In this document: piece after piece, positions 16,985-23,915 of the stretch
Position numbering within the stretch: position 1 is the stretch's first letter
Layout of the letters: every line of letters begins with the position of its first letter
DNA from: Myxococcota bacterium
GTDB taxonomy: Bacteria > Myxococcota_A > Polyangia > Polyangiales > Houyiibacteriaceae
Direction: 5' to 3'
Length of the DNA stretch: 39,960 bases
NCBI GenBank assembly: GCA_025453555.1
Contig: JALOQC010000044.1
Coordinates: forward strand, 1-39,960
Made by a program: the position numbers and the translations under genes
The notes under the pieces: generated by a model
Databases searched by the model: none
Told to the model about the DNA's origin: nothing
The model's input: the letters and a program-made list of their open reading frames with translations, nothing else

Positions 16985-18112
16985 ATGGCATTACGCATCG
17001 GCGACATGCTCGTCGCGGCCGGGTTCGTCACCGAAGAACAGGTCCGCGAGGCGCTCACGGAGCAGCGGTCGTCGGGGCGGCGGCTCGGCGAGGAGCTGGT
17101 CTCGCTCGGCTTCGTGACCGAGGTCCAGCTCATCCAGGTGCTGAGCAACCAGCTCTCGGTGCCCTGGGTCTCGCTGCATCACATCGAGATGACGCGCGAG
17201 CTGCTCGACCTGGTGCCCGCCGAGGTCGCGGATCGCTACGGGCTCATCCCCGTGTACAAGCGCGTGGTGCGGCGCGAGGGCGAGACGCTCTTCGTCGCGA
17301 TGGACGACCCGACCAACGAAGACGCGATCCGCGAGGTGTCGCGCGCGTGTGGGCTTCCCGTGAAGCCGATGGTCGCGCCGCCGACCGACATCCGGAATGC
17401 GATCCGGGTCTACTACCTCGGCATGGCGCCGAAGCCGCCCGAGGCGCCGAAGCGCGCGCGTCGGCACACGGACGACTCCGTGAAGGTGATGACCGCGAAC
17501 GCCGAAGCGAAGGCCGCCGAATCGGCCGCGGCGGACGTCGCCGATCCGGTGAGCGCGTCGGCGCGGAGCACCGCGACGGTGCCGGAGTCGACGAGCACGA
17601 AGCCAGCCCGCGCGCCGGAGTCGGAACCGGTCCCCGCCGCCGCCGTCCCCGCCTCCGCCGTCCCCGCCGCCGACGTCCCCGCCGCCGACGTCCCCGCCGC
17701 CGACCGGACTTCGGCGACGCCGACCGCCGCAGTGACGGCACCGACCGGGAGCGACACGGCGCGCGCGCCGACCGAGACCGCGGCCGCGAAGCCGACGCCG
17801 GCGTCGAAGACCGAGACCAAGCCGAAACAACGTTTCGTCACGCTGACGCTGCTCGACGGGACGACGGTGCGCTTGCCTGCGCAGCGCAAGCCGAGCGGAG
17901 ACGCGGAAGAACCCTTGCGAGGCGGCGGGCTCACGGGCGCGGATCTCGTGCGCGCGTTGCTCGCGAAGGGGCAGGGCGCGGCGGTGGACGACGTGCTCGG
18001 TGGCGCGAGCTGGGAGGTCCTCTGCGCGACCATCCTGCAGCTCATGCTGAAGAAGGGGCTCGTCGCGGACTGGGAGTTCGTCGAGGCCTACAAGAAGAAC
18101 CTCGGGCAATGA
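16985..18112 (+). CDS. stand-alone MshEN (c-di-GMP receptor-type) domain protein
   Basis: The 375-residue protein opens with a full GspE-N/MshEN domain (residues 3-145). The twin nucleotide-binding half-motifs are RIGDMLVAAGFVTEEQV (from R4) and RRLGEELVSLGFVTEVQL (from R32), each ending in an xxLxxQ element. This motif binds cyclic di-GMP in MshE-type ATPases. The secretion ATPase domain that normally follows is absent. Instead there is a 170-residue Ala/Pro/Thr/Ser-rich linker, including PAADV repeats from a 15-bp DNA repeat around 17655-17703, and a small C-terminal domain (residues 275-375: FVTLTLLDGTTVRLP, then helices). It is a likely adaptor that relays c-di-GMP level to a partner, perhaps in pilus or secretion machinery. 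The partner is unknown. Confidence 0.8.
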   Translation: MALRIGDMLVAAGFVTEEQVREALTEQRSSGRRLGEELVSLGFVTEVQLIQVLSNQLSVPWVSLHHIEMTRELLDLVPAEVADRYGLIPVYKRVVRREGETLFVAMDDPTNEDAIREVSRACGLPVKPMVAPPTDIRNAIRVYYLGMAPKPPEAPKRARRHTDDSVKVMTANAEAKAAESAAADVADPVSASARSTATVPESTSTKPARAPESEPVPAAAVPASAVPAADVPAADVPAADRTSATPTAAVTAPTGSDTARAPTETAAAKPTPASKTETKPKQRFVTLTLLDGTTVRLPAQRKPSGDAEEPLRGGGLTGADLVRALLAKGQGAAVDDVLGGASWEVLCATILQLMLKKGLVADWEFVEAYKKNLGQ

Positions 18113-18215
18113 CACGTTCGATCGAGCCTTCGTCGCATGTGACCAGGTCGAGTTCCACGTCGTCGAACGAGACGTCGAAAGAGACGTCGTCGAAAGAGAT
18201 TGGGTCGGAGGAGAA

Positions 18216-18476
18216 GTGACGGGCTTGGTGAAGTCGCTCTTGGCCTTGGTGGGGCTCGCGGTGGTCGCGTACGTGGTGCTCTTCATCCCGCTCGGGCGCT
18301 ACACGCTCTACCAGCACGCGCAGCGCATCGCGGGGACCGACGAGGCGCAGGAGCTCGGCGATGAAGCCGCGATCGCCGCAGAACGCCTGCGCGAGCACGT
18401 GGAGGGCGAGCTCGACCAGCACGTGCGCGACGCGGGACCGCGCGACGCGGGGATCGACACTGGCGCCGCGCGCTGA
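18216..18476 (+). CDS. small single-pass membrane protein (86 aa)
   Basis: The GTG start at 18216 is preceded by a strong GGAGGAG. A hydrophobic helix fills residues 5-26 (LVKSLLALVGLAVVAYVVLF), followed by an acidic, helical tail (DEAAIAAERLREHVEGELD) that ends in DAGPRDAG. It follows the MshEN gene by 103 bp and may be co-transcribed. The family is not recognised; it could be a membrane-tethered partner of its neighbour. Confidence 0.6.
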   Translation: MTGLVKSLLALVGLAVVAYVVLFIPLGRYTLYQHAQRIAGTDEAQELGDEAAIAAERLREHVEGELDQHVRDAGPRDAGIDTGAAR

Positions 18477-18564
18477 TCGACGAGCGCGCGCGGTGGTCGA
18501 GCGCCGCGGCACCTCGAACGATCGCGCTCGTGGACGTGTGGATCGCGTCGCGCCCCGTGCCGCG

Positions 18565-19785
18565 TCAGTCGAGGCGGCGGCTCGGGATCGCCACCACGTC
18601 CTCGATGCGCGGAGCTCCGAGCACCAACATCACGAGCCGATCGAAGCCGAGCGCGTTTCCGCCGCTCGGTGGCAGGCCTTCTTCGAGCGCGCCGAGGAAG
18701 GCTTCGTCGATCGGGTAGACGGGGAGGCCAGCTGCACGTCGCGCCTGCTGATCGCGCTCCAGGCGGTCGCGTTGCTCGACCGGATCGACGAGCTCGGCGA
18801 AGCCGTTGCAGAGCTCCATGCCGTCCACGTACGCCTCGAAGCGCTGGGCGACCTTCGGGTTGCGCGGATCGAGGCGCGCGAGCGAGGCCATGCTCGCGGG
18901 CCAATCGGTCACGAAGACCGGGCGAAATCGTCCGAGCTGCGGCTCGATCTGATCGACCAAGATCCGGAAGAACGTCTCTTCGCCGCTCGCGAGCACCGCG
19001 TCGACGTCGAGGCCCGCGTAGCGCGTGAACGCTTCGGCCACCGTGAGCCGATCCCACGGCGGCGCGACGTCCACCGGCGTGCCGCGCGCGGGGATGACGG
19101 TGCTGCCGTCGAGCACGGACTGCGCGACGTGCGCGACGAGTTGCTCGGTGTCGCGCATCACCTCGTCCGCGCCGGAGAACGCGCGGTACCACTCGATCAT
19201 CGTGAACTCGGGCTCGTGGCGCTCGCCGAGCTCGCCGCGGCGGAAGCACCGACACATCTGGTAGATGCGTGGCGCGCCACCCGCGAGGATGCGCTTCATC
19301 TGGTATTCGGGGCTCGTGATGAGCCAGCGCGCGGGATCCGCGCCCGCGATGGGGAACGCGTCGAGGTGCAGATCGAGCCCCGGGCTCGGCACCATCGAGG
19401 GCGTCTCGACCTCGAGGAACGCGCGCCGATCGAAGTGCTCGCGCACCGCGCGTCGCATCACGGCGCGCTTCTTCAAACGTTCGAGCCGACCTTCGCTCTG
19501 AAAGAAGAGCCACTCGCCGCTCGCCTTGGGGAAGGGTACCCGCGGCGGGTTGAGCAGACGACACGAGGCCTGTGCGATCCGCGTTCCGTCGAAGGTCCCC
19601 TCCACCGTCACCCACGCGCCGAGCACGGGCGACACCTCGTCCGCGACGTCGACCCAGACGCTGCCGCTCACGTCGCGCACGAGCACCGCAGGGCCGTCGA
19701 CGTGGATGACTCGTCCGCCGATCTTCGCGGGCGCGGGCGGCCGGAGACGGAGCGCGATCTCGATGGGATAGCGGGGCGTGGACAT
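18565..19785 (-). CDS. epmA: EF-P beta-lysine ligase EpmA (PoxA/GenX), with extra N-terminal domain
   Basis: The 406-residue protein is a class II lysyl-tRNA synthetase paralogue. Motif 2 is RIYQMCRCFRRGELG followed by EPEFTMIEWYRA, and motif 3 is NALGFDRLVMLVLG. Ala in motif 3, where LysRS has Gly, is the EpmA signature linked to (R)-beta-lysine use. EpmA normally has about 325 residues and no anticodon domain; here about 80 extra N-terminal residues (GGRVIHVDGPAVLV, VTVEGTFDG) look like a reduced OB fold. It joins beta-lysine to the conserved Lys of EF-P, and efp lies just upstream on the same strand, which strongly supports the assignment. EpmB (lysine 2,3-aminomutase) is not in the window. 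Confidence 0.9.
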   Translation of the reverse strand: MSTPRYPIEIALRLRPPAPAKIGGRVIHVDGPAVLVRDVSGSVWVDVADEVSPVLGAWVTVEGTFDGTRIAQASCRLLNPPRVPFPKASGEWLFFQSEGRLERLKKRAVMRRAVREHFDRRAFLEVETPSMVPSPGLDLHLDAFPIAGADPARWLITSPEYQMKRILAGGAPRIYQMCRCFRRGELGERHEPEFTMIEWYRAFSGADEVMRDTEQLVAHVAQSVLDGSTVIPARGTPVDVAPPWDRLTVAEAFTRYAGLDVDAVLASGEETFFRILVDQIEPQLGRFRPVFVTDWPASMASLARLDPRNPKVAQRFEAYVDGMELCNGFAELVDPVEQRDRLERDQQARRAAGLPVYPIDEAFLGALEEGLPPSGGNALGFDRLVMLVLGAPRIEDVVAIPSRRLD

Positions 19786-19892
19786 CGGGCCGTGTTTTCG
19801 TCGCGAGGCGTGTCGCGACGCGGGCGGGTGGGGCTGACCGAGGTCCGAGGATGACCGAGGAGCCGACGTTGCACACGAAAAACGCGCACACG

Positions 19893-19918
19893 AAAAAGGC
19901 GGACTCGAGGTCCGCCTT
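19893..19918 (-). terminator. Rho-independent terminator of efp
   Basis: A perfect 9-bp stem (AAGGCGGAC with GTCCGCCTT, 5-nt loop TCGAG) lies 35 nt after the efp stop. On the minus strand the stem is followed directly by TTTTT. A partial duplicate of the T-tract (TTTTTCGTGTGC) follows. Confidence 0.9.
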
Positions 19919-19953
19919 CCGTGCGCACTCCGCGCCCGTCAGCTCGCGCGGTG

Positions 19954-20517
19954 TCAGCCCTTCACGCGCTCGACGTACTCGCCGGTGCGCGTGTCGATCT
20001 TCAGCATCTCGCCCTCTTCGACGAAGAGCGGGACGTTGACCACGAGGCCCGACGAGAGCGTCGCCTGCTTGGTGGTGTTGCCGCTCGTGTCGCCCTTGAA
20101 GCCGGGCTCGGTCGAGACGACCTGCAGATTCACGAACGTTGGCGGCGTGATGCCGATCGGACGCCCCTGGAAGAGCATCACGTACACGTTCATGTTGTCG
20201 AGCAGGTAGAACTTGTTGTCGCCGAGGTCCTCCGCGCTGATGCGCATCTGCTCGTAGGTCTGCGTGTCCATGAACACGTAGTCCTCGCCCTCCGGGTAGA
20301 GGTACTGCATCTCGACCTCTTCACACTCGGCCTTGTCGACCTTCTCGCCGCTCTTGAAGGTGCGCTCGAGCGTGTTGCCCGTGATCATGTTCTTGAGGCG
20401 CGTGCGGACGAACGCCTGGCCCTTGCCGGGCTTCACGAACTGATGATCGACGACGGAGTAGGGCTGTCCGTCGAGAAGCATCTTGAAGCCCTTCTTGATG
20501 TCGGTCGTGTCGGCCAT
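19954..20517 (-). CDS. efp: translation elongation factor P
   Basis: The 187-residue, full-length EF-P has the KOW-like N-terminal domain, the domain II OB fold (MDTQTYEQM) and the C-terminal OB domain with VNVPLFVEEGEMLKIDTRTGEYVERVKG. The tip loop is KPGKGQAF with Lys32 in the position that E. coli EpmA modifies (Lys34), rather than the Arg used in rhamnosylated EF-P. It rescues ribosomes stalled at polyproline; the proline-rich proteins in this window (for example the linker of the MshEN protein) would be clients. It has its own terminator and epmA follows. Confidence 0.96.
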   Translation of the reverse strand: MADTTDIKKGFKMLLDGQPYSVVDHQFVKPGKGQAFVRTRLKNMITGNTLERTFKSGEKVDKAECEEVEMQYLYPEGEDYVFMDTQTYEQMRISAEDLGDNKFYLLDNMNVYVMLFQGRPIGITPPTFVNLQVVSTEPGFKGDTSGNTTKQATLSSGLVVNVPLFVEEGEMLKIDTRTGEYVERVKG

Positions 20518-20633
20518 GTCGAACCTCGGTCGGCCCGCTCTCTGGCGGGATGTTTTCTCTGCGTCGCCGACCCCTGTCGGTAGAAGGCGGTCGGCCGCAA
20601 GTCTCGAGCGCTCTGGGAGCGCGTCAGTCTACG

Positions 20634-21047
20634 TCAGTCTCCGCCCCCGACCTCGCGGTCGGCCACCAGCACGTCGCTCGGGGTCACCGCTGCGCCGTCG
20701 GCCTCCGCGGTCACCTTGAGCGTGAACTGCGTGTGGGGCGTGGTCGCCATCAGGCGGCCCTGGCGCGCGTCGTCGTCGTACTCGAGGTTGCCCGCCTTCG
20801 TCGGCGTGCCGTTCGCTGGGACGACCCAAACCGCGTAAGTCGTCATGCCGTCCGCCAGCCGGCTCGGCGGCGGCAGATGATCGAGCACCAGCGTGAGCAT
20901 GCGGTTGCCGCCCTCGATCTCTTCGAGCTGCAGCAGCCCGTCCGTTCCGGCGGCGCGCGGCGATCCGACGACGGCGTACTCGGAAGGTCCGCCGCACCCG
21001 AACGCAGGAGCGAGCAGAAGGACCGCGAGCACGACGACGGAGCGCAT
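20634..21047 (-). CDS. lipoprotein with RskA-like C-terminal fold
   Basis: The 137-residue protein has a lipoprotein signal (RSVVVLAVLLLAPAFGC, lipobox AFGC). The core has YAVWVVPANGTPTKAGNL, then HTQFTLKVTAE and a PSD motif, resembling the extracytoplasmic domain of anti-sigma-K (RskA-type) proteins. There is no cytoplasmic or membrane domain, so it is not a complete anti-sigma factor. It is transcribed toward efp with a 116-bp gap; divergent from the TPR/coiled-coil gene at 21140. The role is unknown. Confidence 0.65.
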   Translation of the reverse strand: MRSVVVLAVLLLAPAFGCGGPSEYAVVGSPRAAGTDGLLQLEEIEGGNRMLTLVLDHLPPPSRLADGMTTYAVWVVPANGTPTKAGNLEYDDDARQGRLMATTPHTQFTLKVTAEADGAAVTPSDVLVADREVGGGD

Positions 21048-21139
21048 GGCGGGCGCTTCTAGAAGACGGCCCGCACGCCGTCAAGGAGGGCCGCTACCGC
21101 GTTGCGCGCGGTGTCGGTCGGCGGTAGGCCCCGTCGATC

Positions 21140-22021
21140 ATGATCGACGCCGACGAGGAGATCCGCGAGATCAAGAAAGAGATCATCGAGTCTCGCGGCT
21201 TGAGCATCCGGACGAACAACCTCGTCAACTCGCTCGGCGCCGACATCAAGTCGATCGCGAAGCGGCAGGCGGGCTACGAGCGGCGCCTGAACTGGAACGG
21301 CGGCGTGTTCTTGGTGACCGTGGCCGCGCTCTCCTTCGCGGGCCTGAAGCTCGCGAGCGACGCGCGCATCCGCGAGATCGAGTCCGAGATGGACACGCTA
21401 CGCGATCAGGTGACGGAGCTCGAGACGGAGCTCGCGGAAGAGACGCGCCGCGCCGAGGAGCGCGCGCGCGCCGAGGCGAGGGCCGCGCGCTTCTACGATC
21501 TCGTGCGGCAGCAGAAGCGCCAAGAGGCGGTCGAGGAGTACGCGGAGATCACGCAGGAGAACCTCTCGCGCGCCGAGGCAGCGTTCTTTCGGGACACGTA
21601 CGATCGCTTTCGCTTCGACCTAAGCGTGACCGCGTACCAGAGCGCGCTGGAGCTACTGCGCAACGGGCGCTACGCGGAGGCCGCCGAGAAGCTCCAGGAG
21701 TCGATTCGTCTTCGCGACGAGGCCGCCCACATCCCGTCCGTGAAGTACCAGCTCGCGCGGACGCTGCGGCAGCTCGGCCGGCAGAGCGAGGCGATCGTCT
21801 ACGCGCGCCAGGTGATCGAGCAGCAGGTCGATCGCGAGCTGCAAGACGACGCGACGTGGCTGCTCGCGACGTGCGCGGAGGAGCTCGACGACCTCGACAC
21901 CGCGCGCGAGGCGCTCAACACGCTCCTGCGGCGTTGGCCCCGCTCGGCCCTCGCGCGCGACGCGCGTCCGAAGCTCCGCGACCTGACGCGGCGCGCGATC
22001 CGCGGCGACTCCGCGGGCTGA
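21140..22021 (+). CDS. membrane-anchored coiled-coil and TPR protein
   Basis: The 293-residue protein has a charged N-terminus (residues 1-50), one membrane helix (about 53-73, GGVFLVTVAALSFAGL), a coiled coil (about 75-130: REIESEMDTLRDQVTELETEL) and TPR-type helices (about 160-285, for example LLRNGRYAEAAEKLQESIRL). The geometry suggests a type II-like membrane protein whose TPR region faces the periplasm. It may organise a complex, but no partner is obvious. The ATG at 21140 is the likely start. Confidence 0.72.
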   Translation: MIDADEEIREIKKEIIESRGLSIRTNNLVNSLGADIKSIAKRQAGYERRLNWNGGVFLVTVAALSFAGLKLASDARIREIESEMDTLRDQVTELETELAEETRRAEERARAEARAARFYDLVRQQKRQEAVEEYAEITQENLSRAEAAFFRDTYDRFRFDLSVTAYQSALELLRNGRYAEAAEKLQESIRLRDEAAHIPSVKYQLARTLRQLGRQSEAIVYARQVIEQQVDRELQDDATWLLATCAEELDDLDTAREALNTLLRRWPRSALARDARPKLRDLTRRAIRGDSAG

Positions 22022-22225
22022 GCGACGGATCGTCCGGGCCCGGCCACCGCGAGCTTCGCGAGCGTACGGTCACGAAGCTTGACTCGGGGAGCCTCGAGAG
22101 GGTCCACTGTGTCCGTCGCGTGTCGTGGTGATTTCACCGTGGCGTGCTTCCAGCGCACGCAGCGTGCTGTCTGCGAGTGCTGGGTGTCTGAGACGTGCTC
22201 GGGGGGGCTGGGCGGTAGTGATTCG

Positions 22226-23038
22226 ATGGCTCGACCGAAAGTAGCGTTCGTGGGCACCGGCGGAGCGACCAAGGGCGTCGCGCACCTCGGGGTCCTCAAG
22301 GCCATGGAAGAGCTCGGGCTCAAGCCCGACATCTACGTCGGCGCCTCCAAGGGTCGCTACTTCCTCGGGCTGCCGAGCGCCGAGCAGCTCGCGAGCCCCG
22401 GCTGGCTCACGAGCGGCCTCTTCTCGATCGATCGGTTCGAGCGCTACCTGCGCGACAAGCTCCCGCACAACGACTTCCGCCAGCTCGACACGCCGCTCTT
22501 CGTGACCGCGGCGGACATCGACGGGCGCGGTCGAGTGGTGTTCGGTCGCGGGCACATCGAGGACGTGCCCATCAGCGAGGCCGTCGCGGCGAGCTCGTGC
22601 GTTCCGATTCTCTTTCGGCCGTACAAGATCGGCGAGCGCTACTTCATCGACGGCGAGGTCGTGCGGACCTTGTCGATGGACGTCGCGGTCGAGGCGGGCG
22701 CCGACGTGGTGATCGTCTCGAACGTCTACCGGCCGCACGTGACGCGGAAGGGCCCGTCGCTCGCGCGTCGCGGTGTCGCGGCCGTCGCGCGGCAGGCGCT
22801 GAACATCGTGCTCTCCGAAAAGGAGAAGCGTGGGATCGACCTGCTGCATCAGCAGTTCCCGCACGTCACGGTGCTCAACGTGACGCCCGATCTCGGGGAG
22901 CACTCGTTCACGTCGCGGCGCGAGTCGCGCAAGCTCCTGCTGCGTGGCTACCGCGAGGCGCTCCGGGTGCTCGCGGCGGCGAAGCGGCGCGGAGTGTTCG
23001 ACGTCGCGACGACGATGCGCAGCGTCGGCGAGGCCTGA
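22226..23038 (+). CDS. patatin-like phospholipase, apparently with shortened core
   Basis: The 270-residue protein has the oxyanion motif GTGGATKG (residues 10-17), the nucleophile elbow GASKG (Ser41) and the catalytic DG in YFIDGEVV (about Asp142), giving the Ser-Asp dyad of patatin acyl hydrolases. In typical members 45-70 residues separate the Ser motif from the GLFSIDRFERYL-like helix. Here only about 23 do (RYFLGLPSAEQLAS and following), suggesting a natural or artefactual in-frame deletion of roughly 30 residues right after GASKG. The ATG at 22226 is preferred to the longer frame from 22079. Activity is therefore uncertain. Confidence 0.8.
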   Translation: MARPKVAFVGTGGATKGVAHLGVLKAMEELGLKPDIYVGASKGRYFLGLPSAEQLASPGWLTSGLFSIDRFERYLRDKLPHNDFRQLDTPLFVTAADIDGRGRVVFGRGHIEDVPISEAVAASSCVPILFRPYKIGERYFIDGEVVRTLSMDVAVEAGADVVIVSNVYRPHVTRKGPSLARRGVAAVARQALNIVLSEKEKRGIDLLHQQFPHVTVLNVTPDLGEHSFTSRRESRKLLLRGYREALRVLAAAKRRGVFDVATTMRSVGEA

Positions 23039-23125
23039 GCTGCGACGCTCGATGGCGAGCTTCGGGCCTGCGCAGCGTCGACGCGGCTCGCGGCGCGAGC
23101 TCGAGGTCGCTCACGGTGTCGATGC

Positions 23126-23680
23126 GTGAGCGACGGCGTTGACACTTTCGCGCCGTCGCCGTACCCAGGTCGAGTGACGCAGGACGCCGACGACACCCCT
23201 GACGCGCCTCCCGACGACGAGCCGAGCGAAGGCTCGGAGCGTCGGCGACGCCTCGAGCGCGTGCTGCGCGAGACGCTGCGGCGCGCGATAGAGAAAGGTG
23301 TCGAGGCCGGCGTGGGCACGCTGAGCAAGGCCGACCGCGCGGTGCGCGGGGTGGTCGACGACGTGCCGCTGCCCAAGGAGCTCGTCGGTTTTTTCTTCTC
23401 GCAAGTCGACGAGACGAAGAACGCGCTCGTGCGAACGGTGGCGGGCGAGGTGCGCGACTTCCTCGAAGCGACGGACGTCGCGGGCGAGCTCCAGCGCGCG
23501 CTCACGAGCCTCTCGTTCGAGATCAAGACCGAGGTGCGCTTCATCCCGAACGACGCGGGAGGCGTGAAGCCGCAGGTGAAGGCACGCGCGATCCCGCGCG
23601 TGCGTCGTCGTCGCGACACCGAGAGCCCTCCGCCGCCCGAGTCGGAGAGCGATGGCGAGGCGGACGACAGCGAGAGCTGA
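23126..23680 (+). CDS. phasin-like helical protein
   Basis: The protein has 184 residues with the GTG at 23126, or 168 from a second GTG at 23174. After an acidic, disordered N-terminus, a helical core (LERVLRETLRRAIEKGVEAGV, VGFFFSQVDETKNALVRTVAGEV) leads to LTSLSFEIKTEVRFIPND, a layout seen in small phasin-like proteins of myxobacteria. The C-terminal tail is Pro/Glu/Ser-rich (PPPPESESDGEADDSES) and ends where the tandem repeat begins. Association with granules or membranes is plausible; no enzyme motif is seen. Confidence 0.6.
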   Translation: MSDGVDTFAPSPYPGRVTQDADDTPDAPPDDEPSEGSERRRRLERVLRETLRRAIEKGVEAGVGTLSKADRAVRGVVDDVPLPKELVGFFFSQVDETKNALVRTVAGEVRDFLEATDVAGELQRALTSLSFEIKTEVRFIPNDAGGVKPQVKARAIPRVRRRRDTESPPPPESESDGEADDSES

Positions 23681-23695
23681 CCGCTGGCTGCGGCG

Positions 23696-23912
23696 AGTCC
23701 GAGACAGAGTCCGTCCGTGACCGAGTCCGAGTCCGAGACAGAGTCCGAGACGGAGTCCGAGTCCGAGACGGAGTCCGAGTCCGAGACGGAGTCCGAGTCC
23801 GAGGAGTCCGAGACGGAGTCCGAGTCCGAGACGGAGTCCGAGTCCGAGTCCGAGACAGAGTCCGAGACAGAGTCCGAGACAGAGTCCGAGACGGAGTCCG
23901 AGACGGAGTCCG
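23696..23912. repeat. 6/12-bp tandem repeat (GAGTCC/GAGACG) filling a convergent spacer
   Basis: About 217 bp of GAGTCC, GAGACA and GAGACG hexamers lie between the stop codons of two convergent genes (23680 and 23916). The array is in frame with the phasin-like gene and would read as a TESESE acidic run if its stop were bypassed; the frame then stays open to about 24004. Codon use resembles the Glu/Ser tail of the gene itself. Confidence 0.92.
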
Positions 23913-23915
23913 TGG

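Noticed and set aside
20518-20633. Terminator or riboswitch upstream of efp
   Set aside because: Only short 5-bp hairpins without a T-tract or a conserved aptamer pattern were found.
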